64,000 nucleotides of DNA from Pisolithus tinctorius (GCA_024663395.1 JANFAH010000031.1:620001-684000), one strand, 5' to 3'; shown: positions 23,028 to 34,252, counted from the stretch's first letter. Notes: a model not told the origin generated them from the sequence alone. Numbers and translations are program-made.

Positions 23028-23488
23028 TGTTATGCTTGACTGAAGTCAAGGTGTAGGGAGAGCTCAAATGCAGTCTAAGGTTTCTACTGAGCTATGGCTG
23101 CAGTAACCTCTGTATATGACAGAGGATTTGGTCAATGCTGGTAAGAGTGATCCTGGTTAAGGATACTGAGTGCAAAGTTCTGAGGAATGCTGCATATAAT
23201 TGAGCAGCTCAAGTCTGGGTTTCCAGGACTTGAGCCAACAGTCTAAATACTACAGGAGAATGGACCATGAGGCATCCACATGTAAATGAGGTAACTATGC
23301 CATTGGTTGAACAACAATGACACATGTCCTAAGCATGTAACGAGTGAGTAATGCTAGTGGTGGAAATAGTGAGCTGTCAGATCAGAGAGAAGACAGCTTG
23401 AAAAGGAAATACTGTCCAATGGATCAAACACACAGTAAATGTACAGTGAACAAGGTGAAAAGAGAAAAGACAGGGGTGAAACATAACA
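23028..23488 (-). repeat. 3' LTR of element B
   Basis: On the minus strand it starts TGTTATGTTTCACCCC and ends TCAAGCATAACA, giving TG...CA termini. It follows a purine-rich tract (GCTTAGAAGGGGGG on the minus strand, 23491-23504), as expected for a polypurine tract before a 3' LTR. An inverted second copy lies at 20678-21130. Confidence 0.65.
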
Positions 23489-23525
23489 TTACCCCCCTTC
23501 TAAGCATTGAAGTCCCCAACTTCAA

Positions 23526-24440
23526 CTACTCTATGTAAGGTTCTCCAGTCATGTTGCTAATGGTGGAGTCATCGAAGTCAAAGTTATTATCATACAAATT
23601 GTCATCCTCGCTCCTGACAAGGGTATGATCATCCACCAAGGCGGGGGTGGCAATCCTGTCCTGTAAAGGACAACGAGGGCATAAAGAAAGGCACTGGGCT
23701 TGGGTATGCCCAGGACGAGTGGCGTGGCAAAGGGGACATTTGTAGAGTCCACAGTTGACACAAACATGGCCAAGATGGTGGCAGACATAACAAGTCTGGC
23801 AATAGTGGGGGTCAGATGGAGTAAGTGGCCTATCAAACTTGGTCATGGCATTCAGCACAGGGGAGGGAGGCAACTGTGTGAGGGTCTCGACAATGTTTAA
23901 CGTGTAGTTGAGTTCTGCACAAGAGATGCCAAAGGCAGTCTCAGGGTCTACTTCTGATGGGGAGTCGTGAGACTCACAGGGCTGAGGGTTTTGGCCTGAC
24001 AGGCAACAGGCATGGGGTCTATCAGCTCTTCTGAGAGAGTGAGACGAGTGGGAGGACAACGATGGTGACAATGCCAGAGGAGAGGAAGACATGGAAGAAA
24101 CCAGGGGAGAGGTTGTGGTCAAGGGTCTTCAAGACCCAGGAGGAGGGGGTGCGATCAGAGTCGGGTACTGATGGACATTGTAGATGAGGTCTGCACCTCC
24201 AAGAACATCAAAAAGTTTTAGAAGCAGGGGAACCTGCTGAGTGGCAACCTCATTCAGGATGGTATGTGCAGGGGAGAGAAGAGGGTTCTGGCGGTTGACG
24301 TAGTGGGAGAGTTCCTCAAGCTGAAGGGCTTGGGTGGTGGCATGGTACACAAGATCAAGGGGAGAGTTTTCATCCACCTCATGATAGATGGTGCTGACGA
24401 TGGCGGGGTCAGCGACGAAGAGGCAGTATGAGGCAATCAT
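23526..24440 (-). pseudogene. Element B accessory ORF with two zinc knuckles
   Basis: About 300 codons on the minus strand, downstream of the chromodomain and in a different frame from pol. A single in-frame TGA (around 24129) splits it. The first part is acidic and hydrophobic (SPLDLVYHATTQALQLEELS, EVATQQVPLLLKLFDVLGG). The second part is Ser-rich, then carries a CCHC knuckle C-x2-C-x4-H-x4-C (CYVCHHLGHVCVNC), a second C-x2-C-x6-H-x4-C (CPLCHATRPGHTQAQC) and a further CPRC. The acidic tail ends SNMTGEPYIE. Position after integrase and before the LTR is where extra or env-like ORFs sit. The content suggests nucleic-acid binding, not an envelope. I do not know a named family. Confidence 0.6.
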
Positions 24441-24565
24441 TTGGTCGCTGGCAGGTTGTCATTGTCGATGAGCAAAGGGGGTGTGGCAATGAGACAGTTC
24501 ACGGGGTAGGTGTAGTAATGAGGAGGCATTTCGAGAGTTATATTTCTGACAGTATGGGTGGAACA

Positions 24566-26034
24566 TCAAGTGGGTTGTTTCTGAAGGGAGAAGTCTTTGG
24601 GGAAGTGTTTCTTATAAGTGGAGAGCATATCATCCGCATGTTCCAGGTGTGCTTCCTTTTGCCACAAGTTTTCTGATGAAGGATAACCCTTCCATTTGAT
24701 TAAAAAGGCGTGGCTGCAGCCAGACCTTTTGTGGCCAACTATCGCCTCAACCTTGTATTCCTCTTCCTCATTGACAAGGTCAGGTGGTGGAGCTGGGAAG
24801 TTCGGTCCGTGAATGTTATTTTCGCAATAGGGTGACAAAAGGGAAGCATGGAAGATGTCATGGATCCTCCATTGTGCAGGAATCAAAAGGCAGTAGGTTA
24901 TCGGAGATAGGACGTCAGAGATAGTGAAGGGTCCTTCTCATTTTGGGGCAAGCTTCCTATTTTCATAGGAGCATTTCAAATTTTGTGCTTCTAGCCAGAC
25001 TTTATCACCTTTCTGGAAGGGGGTGAAGGGTTGTGACGAGTGGTCTTTCATTGTTTTTCAGGCTAGGTCATGTGCCACAAGGGCTTCTTCTCTAGCCTTT
25101 CGGAGTTCCTCAAGTCTAGACTTGGTGGTGGGAAGGTGGGTATCTGCGATAAGGGACGGAAGGGGTTTCAGTTCATAGCTGTACATGAGGTAGAATGGCG
25201 ATTGATGGGTGATGGAGTGTGGGTGGTGGTTGTGCACAAATTCTGCCATGGGAAGGTTGTTTACCCATGAGGTGGGGTCATTTTGGCAAAAGATGTGGAG
25301 ATAGGTTTCCACCTCTTGGTTTATGCATTCAGTTTCTCTGTCGGTCTGAGGGTGATATGCTGTCAACAGGGCAAGGGAGTATCCCAGAAGGGAAGCAAGT
25401 TCTTTCGTGAAAACAGAGGCGAATTGAGGCCTCGATCAGATATAATTTTGTCATACAACCCAAAGTGGGAGTAGACTTTCTTGAAAAAGAGTGCTGCAAT
25501 GTTGGCAGCAGATGCAGTTTTCTTAGTTGGTGTTAAAATTACCCCCTTTGTAAGCCCATGGTCTACCACAACCAAAAGGGAATCAAACCTGTTAGAGACA
25601 GGAAGGTCAGTAACCAGATTGCAAGAGATCTGTTGGAAGGGGCAAGTTGAGGTCGAGTGGATGGGCATTAGGGGTGGTGTTGTTGGGTGGGTGTTAACCT
25701 TATTTTGCTGGCATGTGGCACAGCCTTCAATGTATTTTCAGACAAAGGACGCAAGTCCAGGCCACCAGTACTTGGACAAGACGAGCTGTTGGGTTTTCAA
25801 GACACCAGGGTGTCCAGCAGAGGGGTGGTCATGATGGTTGGACACGATGGTTTGTCAGAGGATGGGGTTGTCAGGGATGTACACCCGGTCCTTGTAGAGT
25901 AGAACTCCACTTTCAAACTTCCAGTCAAAGAGATGTGACTTGAATGGAAGTGGCATGTCGACATTTTCTATGGCACGAAGTGCTGTCTGGACAACCGGGT
26001 CTTTCTCGGATGAGGACACAACCTTGTGAGTGAG
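24566..26034 (-). pseudogene. Element B pol, 3' half: integrase and chromodomain
   Basis: The minus-strand frame resumes after insertion A with THKVVSSSEKDPVVQTALRA. It runs through the integrase zinc region (around 25,800-25,700), the catalytic core ([20 protein letters not shown] with Asp, IISDRGLNS with the second Asp), and after a frameshift near 25363 TAYHPQTDRETECINQEVE with the Glu region. Then come the GPFTI-type C-terminal domain and a chromodomain (EYKVEAIVGHKRSGCSH then AFLIKWKGYPSSENLWQKE) at about 24760-24610. In-frame TGA codons near 25058 (HDLA/KTMKD) and near 24940 (LAPK/EGPF) stand where Arg is expected. Chromodomains direct integration to heterochromatin in this lineage. Confidence 0.75.
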
Positions 26035-26748
26035 TGTCATAACCGTGTGTTCGTCATAAGTCTTTGCTCACTCTGCAACCTGTTCCGCCGGTCGTCCACT
26101 CACTCCACACCAACTCCGCCCAACTTCTGTTGGTTGTGAACCATCTCTGCTCTGACTGCTGTCAGACTTGTGTTGCTCTCCTACCAGACCGAGTGGTCCA
26201 TTCTCTGAGGGGTCATGTGACTACCTTCGCAGTCAGGTACTCCGCAGCGCGCTCACCGCATGGTCCAGCGCCTGGACTGTTTCCTTTTCTGGATGTTCTG
26301 TGTTACCCGTTCATATGTCCTCTGTCTACCCTTCATTTGTCATCCAGGAAGTTTTACTTGAAAATTTATGAGTCTCCATATGTCAGTTCCGATTCCAATT
26401 ACTGTACCTCCGTAGCAGTATAAAAACATGTACTGTACTCCGCTGTTCTTCAGTACGAATATCAACTTAGTTCCTACTCCCTCTGATTCCGTCTTCTGTC
26501 TGTTGGAGTTATCTCTGACTCTCCGTCTGTACTCTCCCTCTGAAATACGAGGGCTGAGATCATGCAAGGGGGTAGTGCACGAGCTAAACCTGACGCCCTC
26601 ACTCCGTTCTGCCTTTGCTTTGGCGGTCTTTGTCTCTGCCGACACTCCGCTAGTTGGAGTTCTGTTCCTGTGTGTCGGACTTGCTTCTGGACCCTCCTCT
26701 GGACCTTGTTTAGTGTCGGAGTTGGTTGGAGTAGGCCCGGACTTGACA
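26035..26748 (+). repeat. Element A 5' LTR
   Basis: It starts TGTCATAACC and ends GGACTTGACA. A TATA-like box (GTATAAAAACATG) sits around 26418-26430 and a GAAATACGAGGGCTGAG motif near 26540-26556. Nearly all differences from the 3' LTR are CG-to-TG or CG-to-CA transitions, for example near 26041-26053. The five bases before it, GTGAG, are one copy of the target duplication. Confidence 0.9.
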
Positions 26749-26810
26749 GTATATTCGTACTCACACTTGTACGATCTCGTTTTCTGTCTTCCAAAAAAAC
26801 TTACACTGTT

Positions 26811-28070
26811 ATGAGAACTCAAGCTCAATCCCAGAGAGAGGTCGCTGAGAACCTCGCTGTAGTGCTAGCTAATCTGCGTCGACTCCTGTCCATCGTTGAA
26901 CAGTTCCAATCATTCTCTGCTTGACGCCGCTCTCACGCTGAGGGCGAAAGTGCTTTGCAAGCTGGTCGCTCCGACCTCCACCCAACAACCTTCCATACTC
27001 CGTCTCCTCATAACCGAGATGATGGACCTGACCCCGACCCTGATTATCCTGATGGTGATCCTGATGGCAGGGGCAGTGGTGACGGGGATGTCCCCGAAGA
27101 CCCGGCTGAGCCACCAGAGGATCCACTCGTAGCTCTTGCTAGAGCTGTCCATGCGCTTGCACGGTCTAGTTCGTGCACTGGGGACTCCACTCCGAAAACC
27201 AAGGTCCGTGAGCCTGACACCATTGATGGCTCCGACCCTAAGAAACTCCGCGAGTTCCTTGTTCAATGCGAGCTGAACTTCCAAGACCGCCCTCACGCAT
27301 TCCGCTCTGACAGGGCAAAGGTTACCTTTGCTCAATCTTATCTTAAGGGCATGGCCCTGGCTTGGTTCGAGCCAGACCTACTAAAACCTGACAACTATGA
27401 CCACCCACTCTGGATGGACAACTACCATGAGTTCTTGCAAGAGCTCACAACTAATTTTGGTCCGCATGATGCCATAGCGGATGCTGTCCAACAACTTGAG
27501 AACCTCACCATGAAGGATGGTTCTTGAATTACCAAATACGTCGTGGAGTTCAATCGCTGGGCTTCACAGGTCAAGGACTACAGTGTTGGTGCACTCCGCC
27601 ACCGCTTCTATAGTGGACTTCCAGACCACATCAAGGACGAGATCGCTCGTGTTGGAAAACCTTCTACCCTCGCACAACTCCACGAACTCGCTCAGACCAT
27701 TGATGTGTGCTACTGGGAGCGCAAAGCGGAGGTCTCGTGCACCACCAAGTCCGCCTCCGACAAGTCACAGTCTTCCAACTCCAACAATAAACCTAAGACG
27801 TCGTCCTCCTCCTCCGCTCCAAAGTCCAACACCAAGGGCAAGGGCAAACAGAAAGATCTGCCCAAGTCCGATATTGCCCATCTTCTGGGCAAGGATGGCA
27901 AACTCACCTCTGCTGAATGACAGCGCAGGATGAAAAACAACCTCTACCTCTTCTGTGGCAAGGCTGGCCACTCTGCTAAGGACTGTCCCAAGTCCACCTC
28001 TTGCGCAGCCAAAGCCCATGCAGCTGCGGCTGGAACTCCACCTGCAGAGCAGGCAGAGCCAAAAAATTAG
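26811..28070 (+). pseudogene. Element A gag
   Basis: One frame of 419 codons from ATG 26811 (MRTQAQSQREVAENLAVVLA) to TAG 28068-28070. It is broken by three in-frame TGA codons at 26922, 27525 and 27918. It contains an acidic DPDPD-rich linker and the capsid-like region (KVREPDTIDGSDPKKLREFL, QSYLKGMALAWFEPDLL, EFNRWASQVKDYSVGALRHR, FYSGLPDHIKDEIARVGKP). A Ser/Lys-rich stretch follows, then a zinc knuckle whose first Cys is Tyr (YLFCGKAGHSAKDC). The TGA positions are compatible with former CGA Arg codons, for example AE-stop-QRRMKNN. Confidence 0.85.
28061..28067 (+). promoter_or_regulatory. Candidate -1 ribosomal frameshift site A_AAA_AAT
   Basis: In the gag frame the sequence reads CCA AAA AAT TAG. 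The heptamer A AAA AAT directly precedes the gag stop, and the protease/RT frame is exactly -1 relative to gag. Slippage at this heptamer would place ribosomes in the pol frame (AAA AAA TTA). This fits a programmed Gag-Pol frameshift. A simple decay indel in an A-run is the alternative. Confidence 0.45.
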
Positions 28071-31000
28071 TCCACTCCTCCAGGGAGCTCACACAGCCTG
28101 GAGGAAGTGTTGATACCAACTGTGTGCAACCGGACATCCAACTCAACGTGTCTGCTCTTTCTAGTCCCAATTCTTTACTTCCGTCTGTAGCTCTTCTTGA
28201 CTATTCTGTTGATACTGTTCCTGCGTTGATCGATTCTGGCTCTTCTCATTGTTTCATAGACCCATCTATAATCAAAAAATATGCCATTCCTGTTTCCTCC
28301 ATCTCTCCACCAATTCCGCTCTGCTTGTTTGATGGTAGTACAAATGCTGTCATTTCCCAAGAAGTAGATCTTTCCCTCCGCCTTCCTTCTGGCAATGTCA
28401 ACTCCGTTTCATTTTATGTTACTCCGTTGGATTCTTCGTGTTTGCTGGTATTAGGACACAACTGGCTCACCCGCTTCAATCCATCGATTGACTGGGTACT
28501 GGGCAGTATATTGTTGTCATGACCATGACACCAGCGTAAGCCCCTAACACCTACTCCGCCCTCTTCCGACATGTTCCCGCGCTTCTCCGCCCTCCTCCGA
28601 CGTGTTCCCACGCTCCTCCGACCCTCCCGACACATCTCCACACCTCTCCGAGGTCCCCCATCCATGTTCTGACCAACTCCGCTCAACTCCGCCCTAAGGT
28701 TGGTCACATGGGCTGTCGGACTTGCGGCCCTGCATTCTAGATAGGGTTCCGCCCTCGTGTCGGTTTTCTCCATTCTTCCGCTCCTTTGGTATTTACCCTC
28801 TCTTCCTTGTTGTAGTAGTTTCCTTGTCTTAGTTAAGGTCCCCGTCATCCCTACCCTCTATCCCTTGTGTCAGAAGGACTCTAACCCACTATACACTTAT
28901 TGGTTTACATTCCGTACTGCACTGCCCTTGGCCTACATCGTATATAAGGCCACGTAGTACTCCGATGTAATCAGTACGAATATCGAATAAAGTCCCCACC
29001 TTCAACTCCCTCTCAGTCCCCTCCGGAGTTTCATCTCCACTTCCTCTGAGTCCGCTCCACCTCTGAAATACGAGGGCTGAGCTCGCGCAAGGGGGCAGCG
29101 CACTAGCTGAACCCAACGCCCTCTCATCCGACCTCCGACCTCTGACCTCTGGCTCCGACTCTGACCTCAGCCTCCGAAACTTCCCTTCATACCCCTCCAC
29201 TCACTGTTCGTCGAATATCTCGCCACCCAGTGGTTGGATTCGCTTCGGACTTTGACCACTGTACTCCGCAGCCCAACCCGCTCCAACTCCGCCCTAAGAA
29301 GGAGCCAGGGGTGTTGTCCGACTTTGACAATTGTTCAAACTATTGCTACAGGGAATGCTGACACCCCAGGTGCCTTCGTCATCTTCCACTGCGACCTCCG
29401 CTCTGGATCCGACACCCTCTGCTCCATTTGCAGCTCCGACTGCACCTCTGACAGACTCGCCGCACTCTGCTCTGCTCGTCTCACTCATCAATGCTGCTGC
29501 ATATGTCAGAGCCTGTGCTCTCCCTGGCTCTAGACAGTTCTGCTTACAGCTCTCCACTGATGATGTGAAGCTTCATGCATCCTCTGCTTCTTCTCTGCCT
29601 CCTGACCTCTCCTCGGTTCCTCCTGAGTATCATGAGTTTGCTGATGTCTTTAGTAAAGACAAGGCCACAGAACTTCTGCCACACCACTCGTTCAATCTCA
29701 AGATCGACCTCGAGGAAGGAGCCTCTCCGCCCATTGGCACGATCTACTCTCTTCCTCTGCCAGAGCTTGAAGCTCTCCGCACCTTCATTGACGAGCATCT
29801 TGGCTACAGCTTCATCAAACAGTCCACCTCCGCTCATGGTGCCCCTGTCCTCTTTGTGAAAAAGAAGGACAGCTCACTCTGCCTCTGCGTAGACTACCGA
29901 GGACTCAATAAAATCACGAAAAAAGACCGCTATCCGCTGCTGCTCATCTCCGACCTACTCGACTCTCCAAGCCACGCTAAAGTCTACACCAAGATCGATC
30001 TCTGCCATGCCTATCATCTGGTCCACATAGCAGATGGAGATGAATGGAAAATGGCTTTCCACACTCATTATGGTTCTTACGAGTGGTGGGTGATGCCATT
30101 CGGTCTGACTAACGCGCCTGCAGCTTTCCAGTGATTCGTCAATAGCATCTTTGCAGACATGCTTGATGTCTGCATCGTGGTATACCTCGACGACATCCTA
30201 ATCTATTTGCAGGACATGGAGTCGCATCGTGAACACATAAAAGAGGTACTCCACTGCCTTCGAAAGCATGGCCTTTATGCCAAGCTGGAGAAGTGCGAGT
30301 TTCACTCTGACTCCGTTGAGTACCTTGGTTATGTTCTTTCCCCCTCTGGTCTCACCATGTCCACTGAGAAGGTTCAGGCAGTCTGCGACTGGCCTGAGCC
30401 ATGGAAGGTGCGAGATATCCAGTCTTTCCTCGGCTTCACAAATTTCTACAGACAATTCATTAATAACTACTCCGACATCATCGTTCCGCTCACTCACCTC
30501 ACGCGAAAGGGTGCTCCTTGGAACTTTTCCGAGGAGTGCTGCTCCACTTTCCTCCGCCTGAAGGATGCCTTCAGCTCCACTCCTGTTCTCACTCACTGGG
30601 TTCCTGACGCTCCGCTTACAGTTGAAACCGACGCCTCTGACTATGCCATTGCTGGCATTCTGTCAATCACCTGCTCCGATGGTGAACTCCGCCCAGTCGC
30701 TTTCTACTCTCGCACCATGATTGCGCCAGAACTCAACTATGATACCCACGACAAGGAGCTGTTGGCTATCTTCGAGGCCTTCTGCCATTGGCAGCATTAC
30801 TTAGAAGGCTCCACCTTACCTGTCGACATGGTGATGGACCACAAAAACCTTGAGTACTTTTCCACCTCTAAGGTTCTCACTCGTCGACAGGCCCACTGGT
30901 CGGAGTACCTTTCCCAGTTCAACCTTTCCATCTGCTTCCGACCTGGCCACCTTGGAGCCAAACCCGATGCACTTACGTGATGTTGGGACATCTACCCAAA

Positions 31001-32606
31001 AGGGGGGGATAGGGACTACGTGCAGGTAAATCCTCACAATCTCCGCCCTATGTTTACACAGGAGCAACTCGCATTGTCCCTCCATACCACCACCCTCTTG
31101 GCACCTGTACTCCACGCCACCATGGTCTTCGATGTTGAGTGCTTGCACTCCGACATCATCTCTGCCCTACCCTCTGACCCTGTCTCCGCCAGCCATCTCC
31201 CAACTCCGACTAAGCCTCAGTGGTCCCTGGACTCCGACAGTCTACTCCACCTTGATGGTCATATCTTTGTCCCTGACATCGATGACCTCTGCCTTCGAGT
31301 GCTTCGGTTCAAGCATGATCATCCTCTAGCAGGCCATTTCAGGCAAAACCGCACCCTAGAACTCGTCCGCAGGGACTACATGTGGCCCAACCTCCACTCT
31401 GATGTGAAAGAATATGTCAGGTCTTGCACCGCCTGTGGACAGAGCAAAACTCTGTGCCACCGCCCTTATGGTCTACTGAAGCAACTCCCCATCCCAGAGA
31501 GACCTTGGAACTCCATCTCCATGGACTTCATTGAACACCTCCCCAACTCTGATGGCTACTCCGCCATACTCGTGGTAGTGGACCGCCTCTCAAAGCAAGC
31601 GGTGTTCATCCCCACCCACGACTCTGTCACCTCTGCCGAACTCGCTAAGCTCTTTCTTACCCATGTCTTCTCCAAGCATGGAGTTCCAGCTAATGTCACC
31701 TCTGACAGAGGTCCTGAGTTCGTCTCACACTTCTTCCGCTCTTTAGGAAAGGCCCTTGATATGCATCTTCACTTCACTTCGGGTTACCACCCAGAAGGCG
31801 ATGGCCAGACCGAGCGAATGAACCAGACCCTCGAACAGTACCTTCGTGTCTACTGTAACTACCAACAAGACAACTGGGCTGAGCTGTTACCTCTAGCAGA
31901 GTTCGCTTTCAACAACGCACCAAGTGTGACTACTGGAGTTTCTCCCTTCTTCACTAACAAGGGATACCATCCAAACTTGTCTGTGGTCCCTGACCAAGAC
32001 TTCACCTCTCCAAGGGCTCATGACTACGTCGTCGAGCTCTCTGCCCTTCATGACTTCCTCTGCTCCGAAATGTCCACCGCTCAACAGCGCTACCAGGGTC
32101 CAGCAGATGCTAAATGCATACCTCTGCCTGAGTTCAAGGTCGGAGAACAGGCCTACGTCAAAGCCAAGTACTTCCGCTCCACTCATCCTTCAGAAAAACT
32201 CTCCGAAAAGTACTTAGGTCTGTTCACCATCCTGGCCAGGCCAGGTACGCATTCTGTCACCCTTAAGCTCCCTGACTCTATGTGCTCGGTACATCTGGTC
32301 TTCCATGTCTCACAACTGGACGCCGCAGCGGCTAACCCTTTCCCAAACTGACAACAACCTCTGCCTCCGCCAGTGGATGTCGATGGTGACCTTGAGTACG
32401 AAGTATCAGAGATACTCGACTCTAAGGTGGACCGCTGTCACTGCCACTGACAACTCTTGTATCTAGTCCGCTGGGCTGGTTACGAGAACACCAACGAAGA
32501 AACCTCTTGGTTGCTTGCAACTGAGCTAGATCATGCTTCCGACATAGTATCTGCTTTCCATGAACGCTATCCACACAAACCTGGCCCATACCAACCTCCG
32601 CCATAA
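28068..32606 (+). pseudogene. Element A pol: protease, RT, RNase H, integrase, chromodomain
   Basis: Interrupted at 28515-29329 by a solo LTR; excising it with one ATTGT restores the frame (WVLGSIL joined to FKLLLQGM). Protease active site: [38 protein letters not shown] and catalytic VVYLDDILIY. RNase H: ETDASDYAIAGIL and THDKELLAIFEAF. Integrase: zinc region ending SCTACGQSK; core SMDFIEHLP, TSDRGPEFVSHFF and GYHPEGDGQTERMNQTLEQY (Asp, Asp, Glu). The chromodomain follows at about 32382-32590 (EYEVSEILDSK, LYLVRWAGYENTNEETSWL). In-frame TGA codons at 30132, 30978, 32349 and 32448 replace expected Arg codons; no other premature stop is present. True stop TAA at 32604. Confidence 0.88.
28515..29329 (+). 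repeat. Solo LTR (A-related family) inside element A
   Basis: It begins TGTCATGACC and ends GACTTTGACA, like the LTRs of A. It is flanked by a perfect target duplication ATTGT (28510-28514 and 29330-29334). It shares motifs with the A LTR (GTACGAATATC; CTCTGAAATACGAGGGCTGAG; CAAGGGGG then AGCTGAACC) but is longer (815 bp) and clearly diverged. No internal region remains, so it is a solo LTR left by LTR-LTR recombination of a second, related element. Confidence 0.88.
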
Positions 32607-32810
32607 TACTCTGCCTACATAAACCTCCTCCACAGGCCAACTCTGCCTCTTACTGAACTACCTTAAGTACTTTAGAATTTTCTCCGCTTATCTGTTTCAC
32701 TTCTCAGAGTCACAAACAAAATCACAAGTCTATCTCATAGTAATACAAAATATACAAACTAAAGACAAAAAAAAAAAAAAGAGAAAAAGAAAAAACAAAA
32801 CAAAACAACT

Positions 32811-34059
32811 CTACTCTTCCATCGCTTGCTCTCCGCCACCCTCCTGTTCTTCACCGCCTTCCTGCTCTCCTTCGACTTCTTCCTCGTTATCCCCCTCTGC
32901 ACCTTCATCCACTTCCTCTCGCTGGTCCTCTGCCACCTCTGACTGAGGCCTTTTCCAACCTCCTCCCATGCACTCGAGTTCAGCCAGTCTGGCTTCGTGC
33001 GCGTCTTCCCTCCTCCTCATCTCTGCCCACTCCGCCCACTCATGGTACAGCCCCCACTTGTTGGCTATCTGCTCCACGGCCTCTGCCATCCGCTCCACTG
33101 CCCTTGCCATCCTCTCGAAGGCTGTTGCAGCCTTCTCGTGTGCTGCTGCGTACCTCTCTGCAGCCTGCAGCTGCCACTCCCACTCCCACTCCGTCCACCA
33201 GGAGGAGACCCCTGCTCCTGAGGGTCCCTCGTGCGGTGTTGCTGGCTCCTCCTCGTCTTCTCCTCCTATCTCCCACTCGTCGTCTGCTTCTTCCGTCTCT
33301 GTCGCTCTCTCCTTTCCCTTCCCTTGCACCCTCTTCTTCTTCTCCCCTCGGGAACTTCCCATCCCTGCCCTCTTTCGCAGAGGTCCCACCACTGCCTCTT
33401 CCCGCGTCCAGCTGCACGTCTTTTTCTTGTTGTGACAGGGCATGCAGGCCCTGGTCTTGCCCTGCCCTGGCTCGCACTGGCCTGCTGTCAGACTCGCTAC
33501 GCAGCGAGTGCAAGGTGGCCTCCTGGTAGTGGTGACCACCACAGAGGTCCCAGGGACCCTCTGGGTGGTGTTGACATCATACACTGTGCCGCTTAGCCTG
33601 AAATGAAGGAAGGGTAAAATACAAGTCAACTCCGCCTGACTCGCAGTGCTTTGTCACTCACTTTTGTGTGGCCTCATCCCACCTGGCCTGAGCCTGCTCC
33701 TGGGAGGCCCTCTGCCTCTGCCTCTCGGCCTCCTCCGCCGCCACTTTCTGCTTCTGCCTCTCGGCCTCTTCCTCTGCCACCTTCTTCCTCTGAGCTTCCT
33801 CCTCTTCTCTCTGCCTCTGCTCCGCCTCCAGTCGTGCCTCCTCCACCTTTCGTCATCTGGCCTCCTCTCGTTTGGCCTTGCGCTCCCTCTCTTTCTGCTC
33901 CGCCTCCTCCCTCCAATGGGTCTTCTCCACGTTTTTCTCGTGCTTGGTGTCAGTTGAGTCATCAGTGAGGACGACCAATGCGTCATCCGTGACTTGTGAG
34001 TAGTCGTGGGGGTGGCCTGGGGTTGGTTAGGGGGTTGTGTTCTCGCGCTGGACGGACAT
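32811..34059 (-). pseudogene. Antisense gene of element A: coiled-coil plus Zn2Cys6-like cluster
   Basis: Minus strand, opposite to pol, between the chromodomain and the 3' LTR. Exon 1 is 34059-33662 (start MSVQRENTTP), followed by a 64-nt intron (GTGAGT...TTTCAG). Exon 2 is 33597-32811. Total 394 aa in frame if two premature stops are ignored: a TAA at about codon 11 and a TGA after EEAR. Residues about 60-132 form a highly charged coiled coil (EEARLEAEQRQREEEEAQ). Then comes C-x2-C-x8-C-x9-C-x2-C-x6-C (from PPCTRC to KKKTCSW), close to the fungal Zn2Cys6 spacing. An acidic/basic middle, a second helical region (ERMARAVERMAEAVEQI) and a Glu/Gly-rich tail follow. It could be a DNA-binding regulator encoded by the retrotransposon; function is unproven. 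Confidence 0.65.
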
Positions 34060-34252
34060 GATGATGGGAGGAAGGGACGAAGGTTCAGTACCCTAACACG
34101 CGTTTTTAAGCGGTACTTCGAACTCTGACGGAGCTCTGCCATGGCTAAAGCCATCATCCTCGAGGCATCAAAATAATTTCAAATGATCAACTCGTGTTGA
34201 TCTCATCCTGTACATGCGGCCTTCAGGGGTTCAGGCCCTAAGGGGGGGGCAC

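Noticed and set aside
20678..23488. Terminal inverted repeats of a complete DIRS element
   Set aside because: The repeats have TGTTATG...CATAACA LTR-type ends, and the right copy directly follows a polypurine tract of element B. The DIRS fragment is truncated at both sides, so LTR copies explain them better.
26428..26814. 128-aa plus-strand ORF in the A 5' LTR and its twin at 34646-35005
   Set aside because: Both lie within LTR sequence; the frames exist only because of C-rich composition and the ends differ where LTR homology stops.
28414..28848. 144-aa minus-strand ORF across the solo LTR boundary
   Set aside because: It spans a recent insertion boundary and LTR sequence, so it cannot be an ancestral gene.
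32968..33596. Long plus-strand ORFs rich in Ser, Pro and Leu
   Set aside because: They are shadows of the antisense coding exon on the minus strand, which has splice sites and a cysteine motif.
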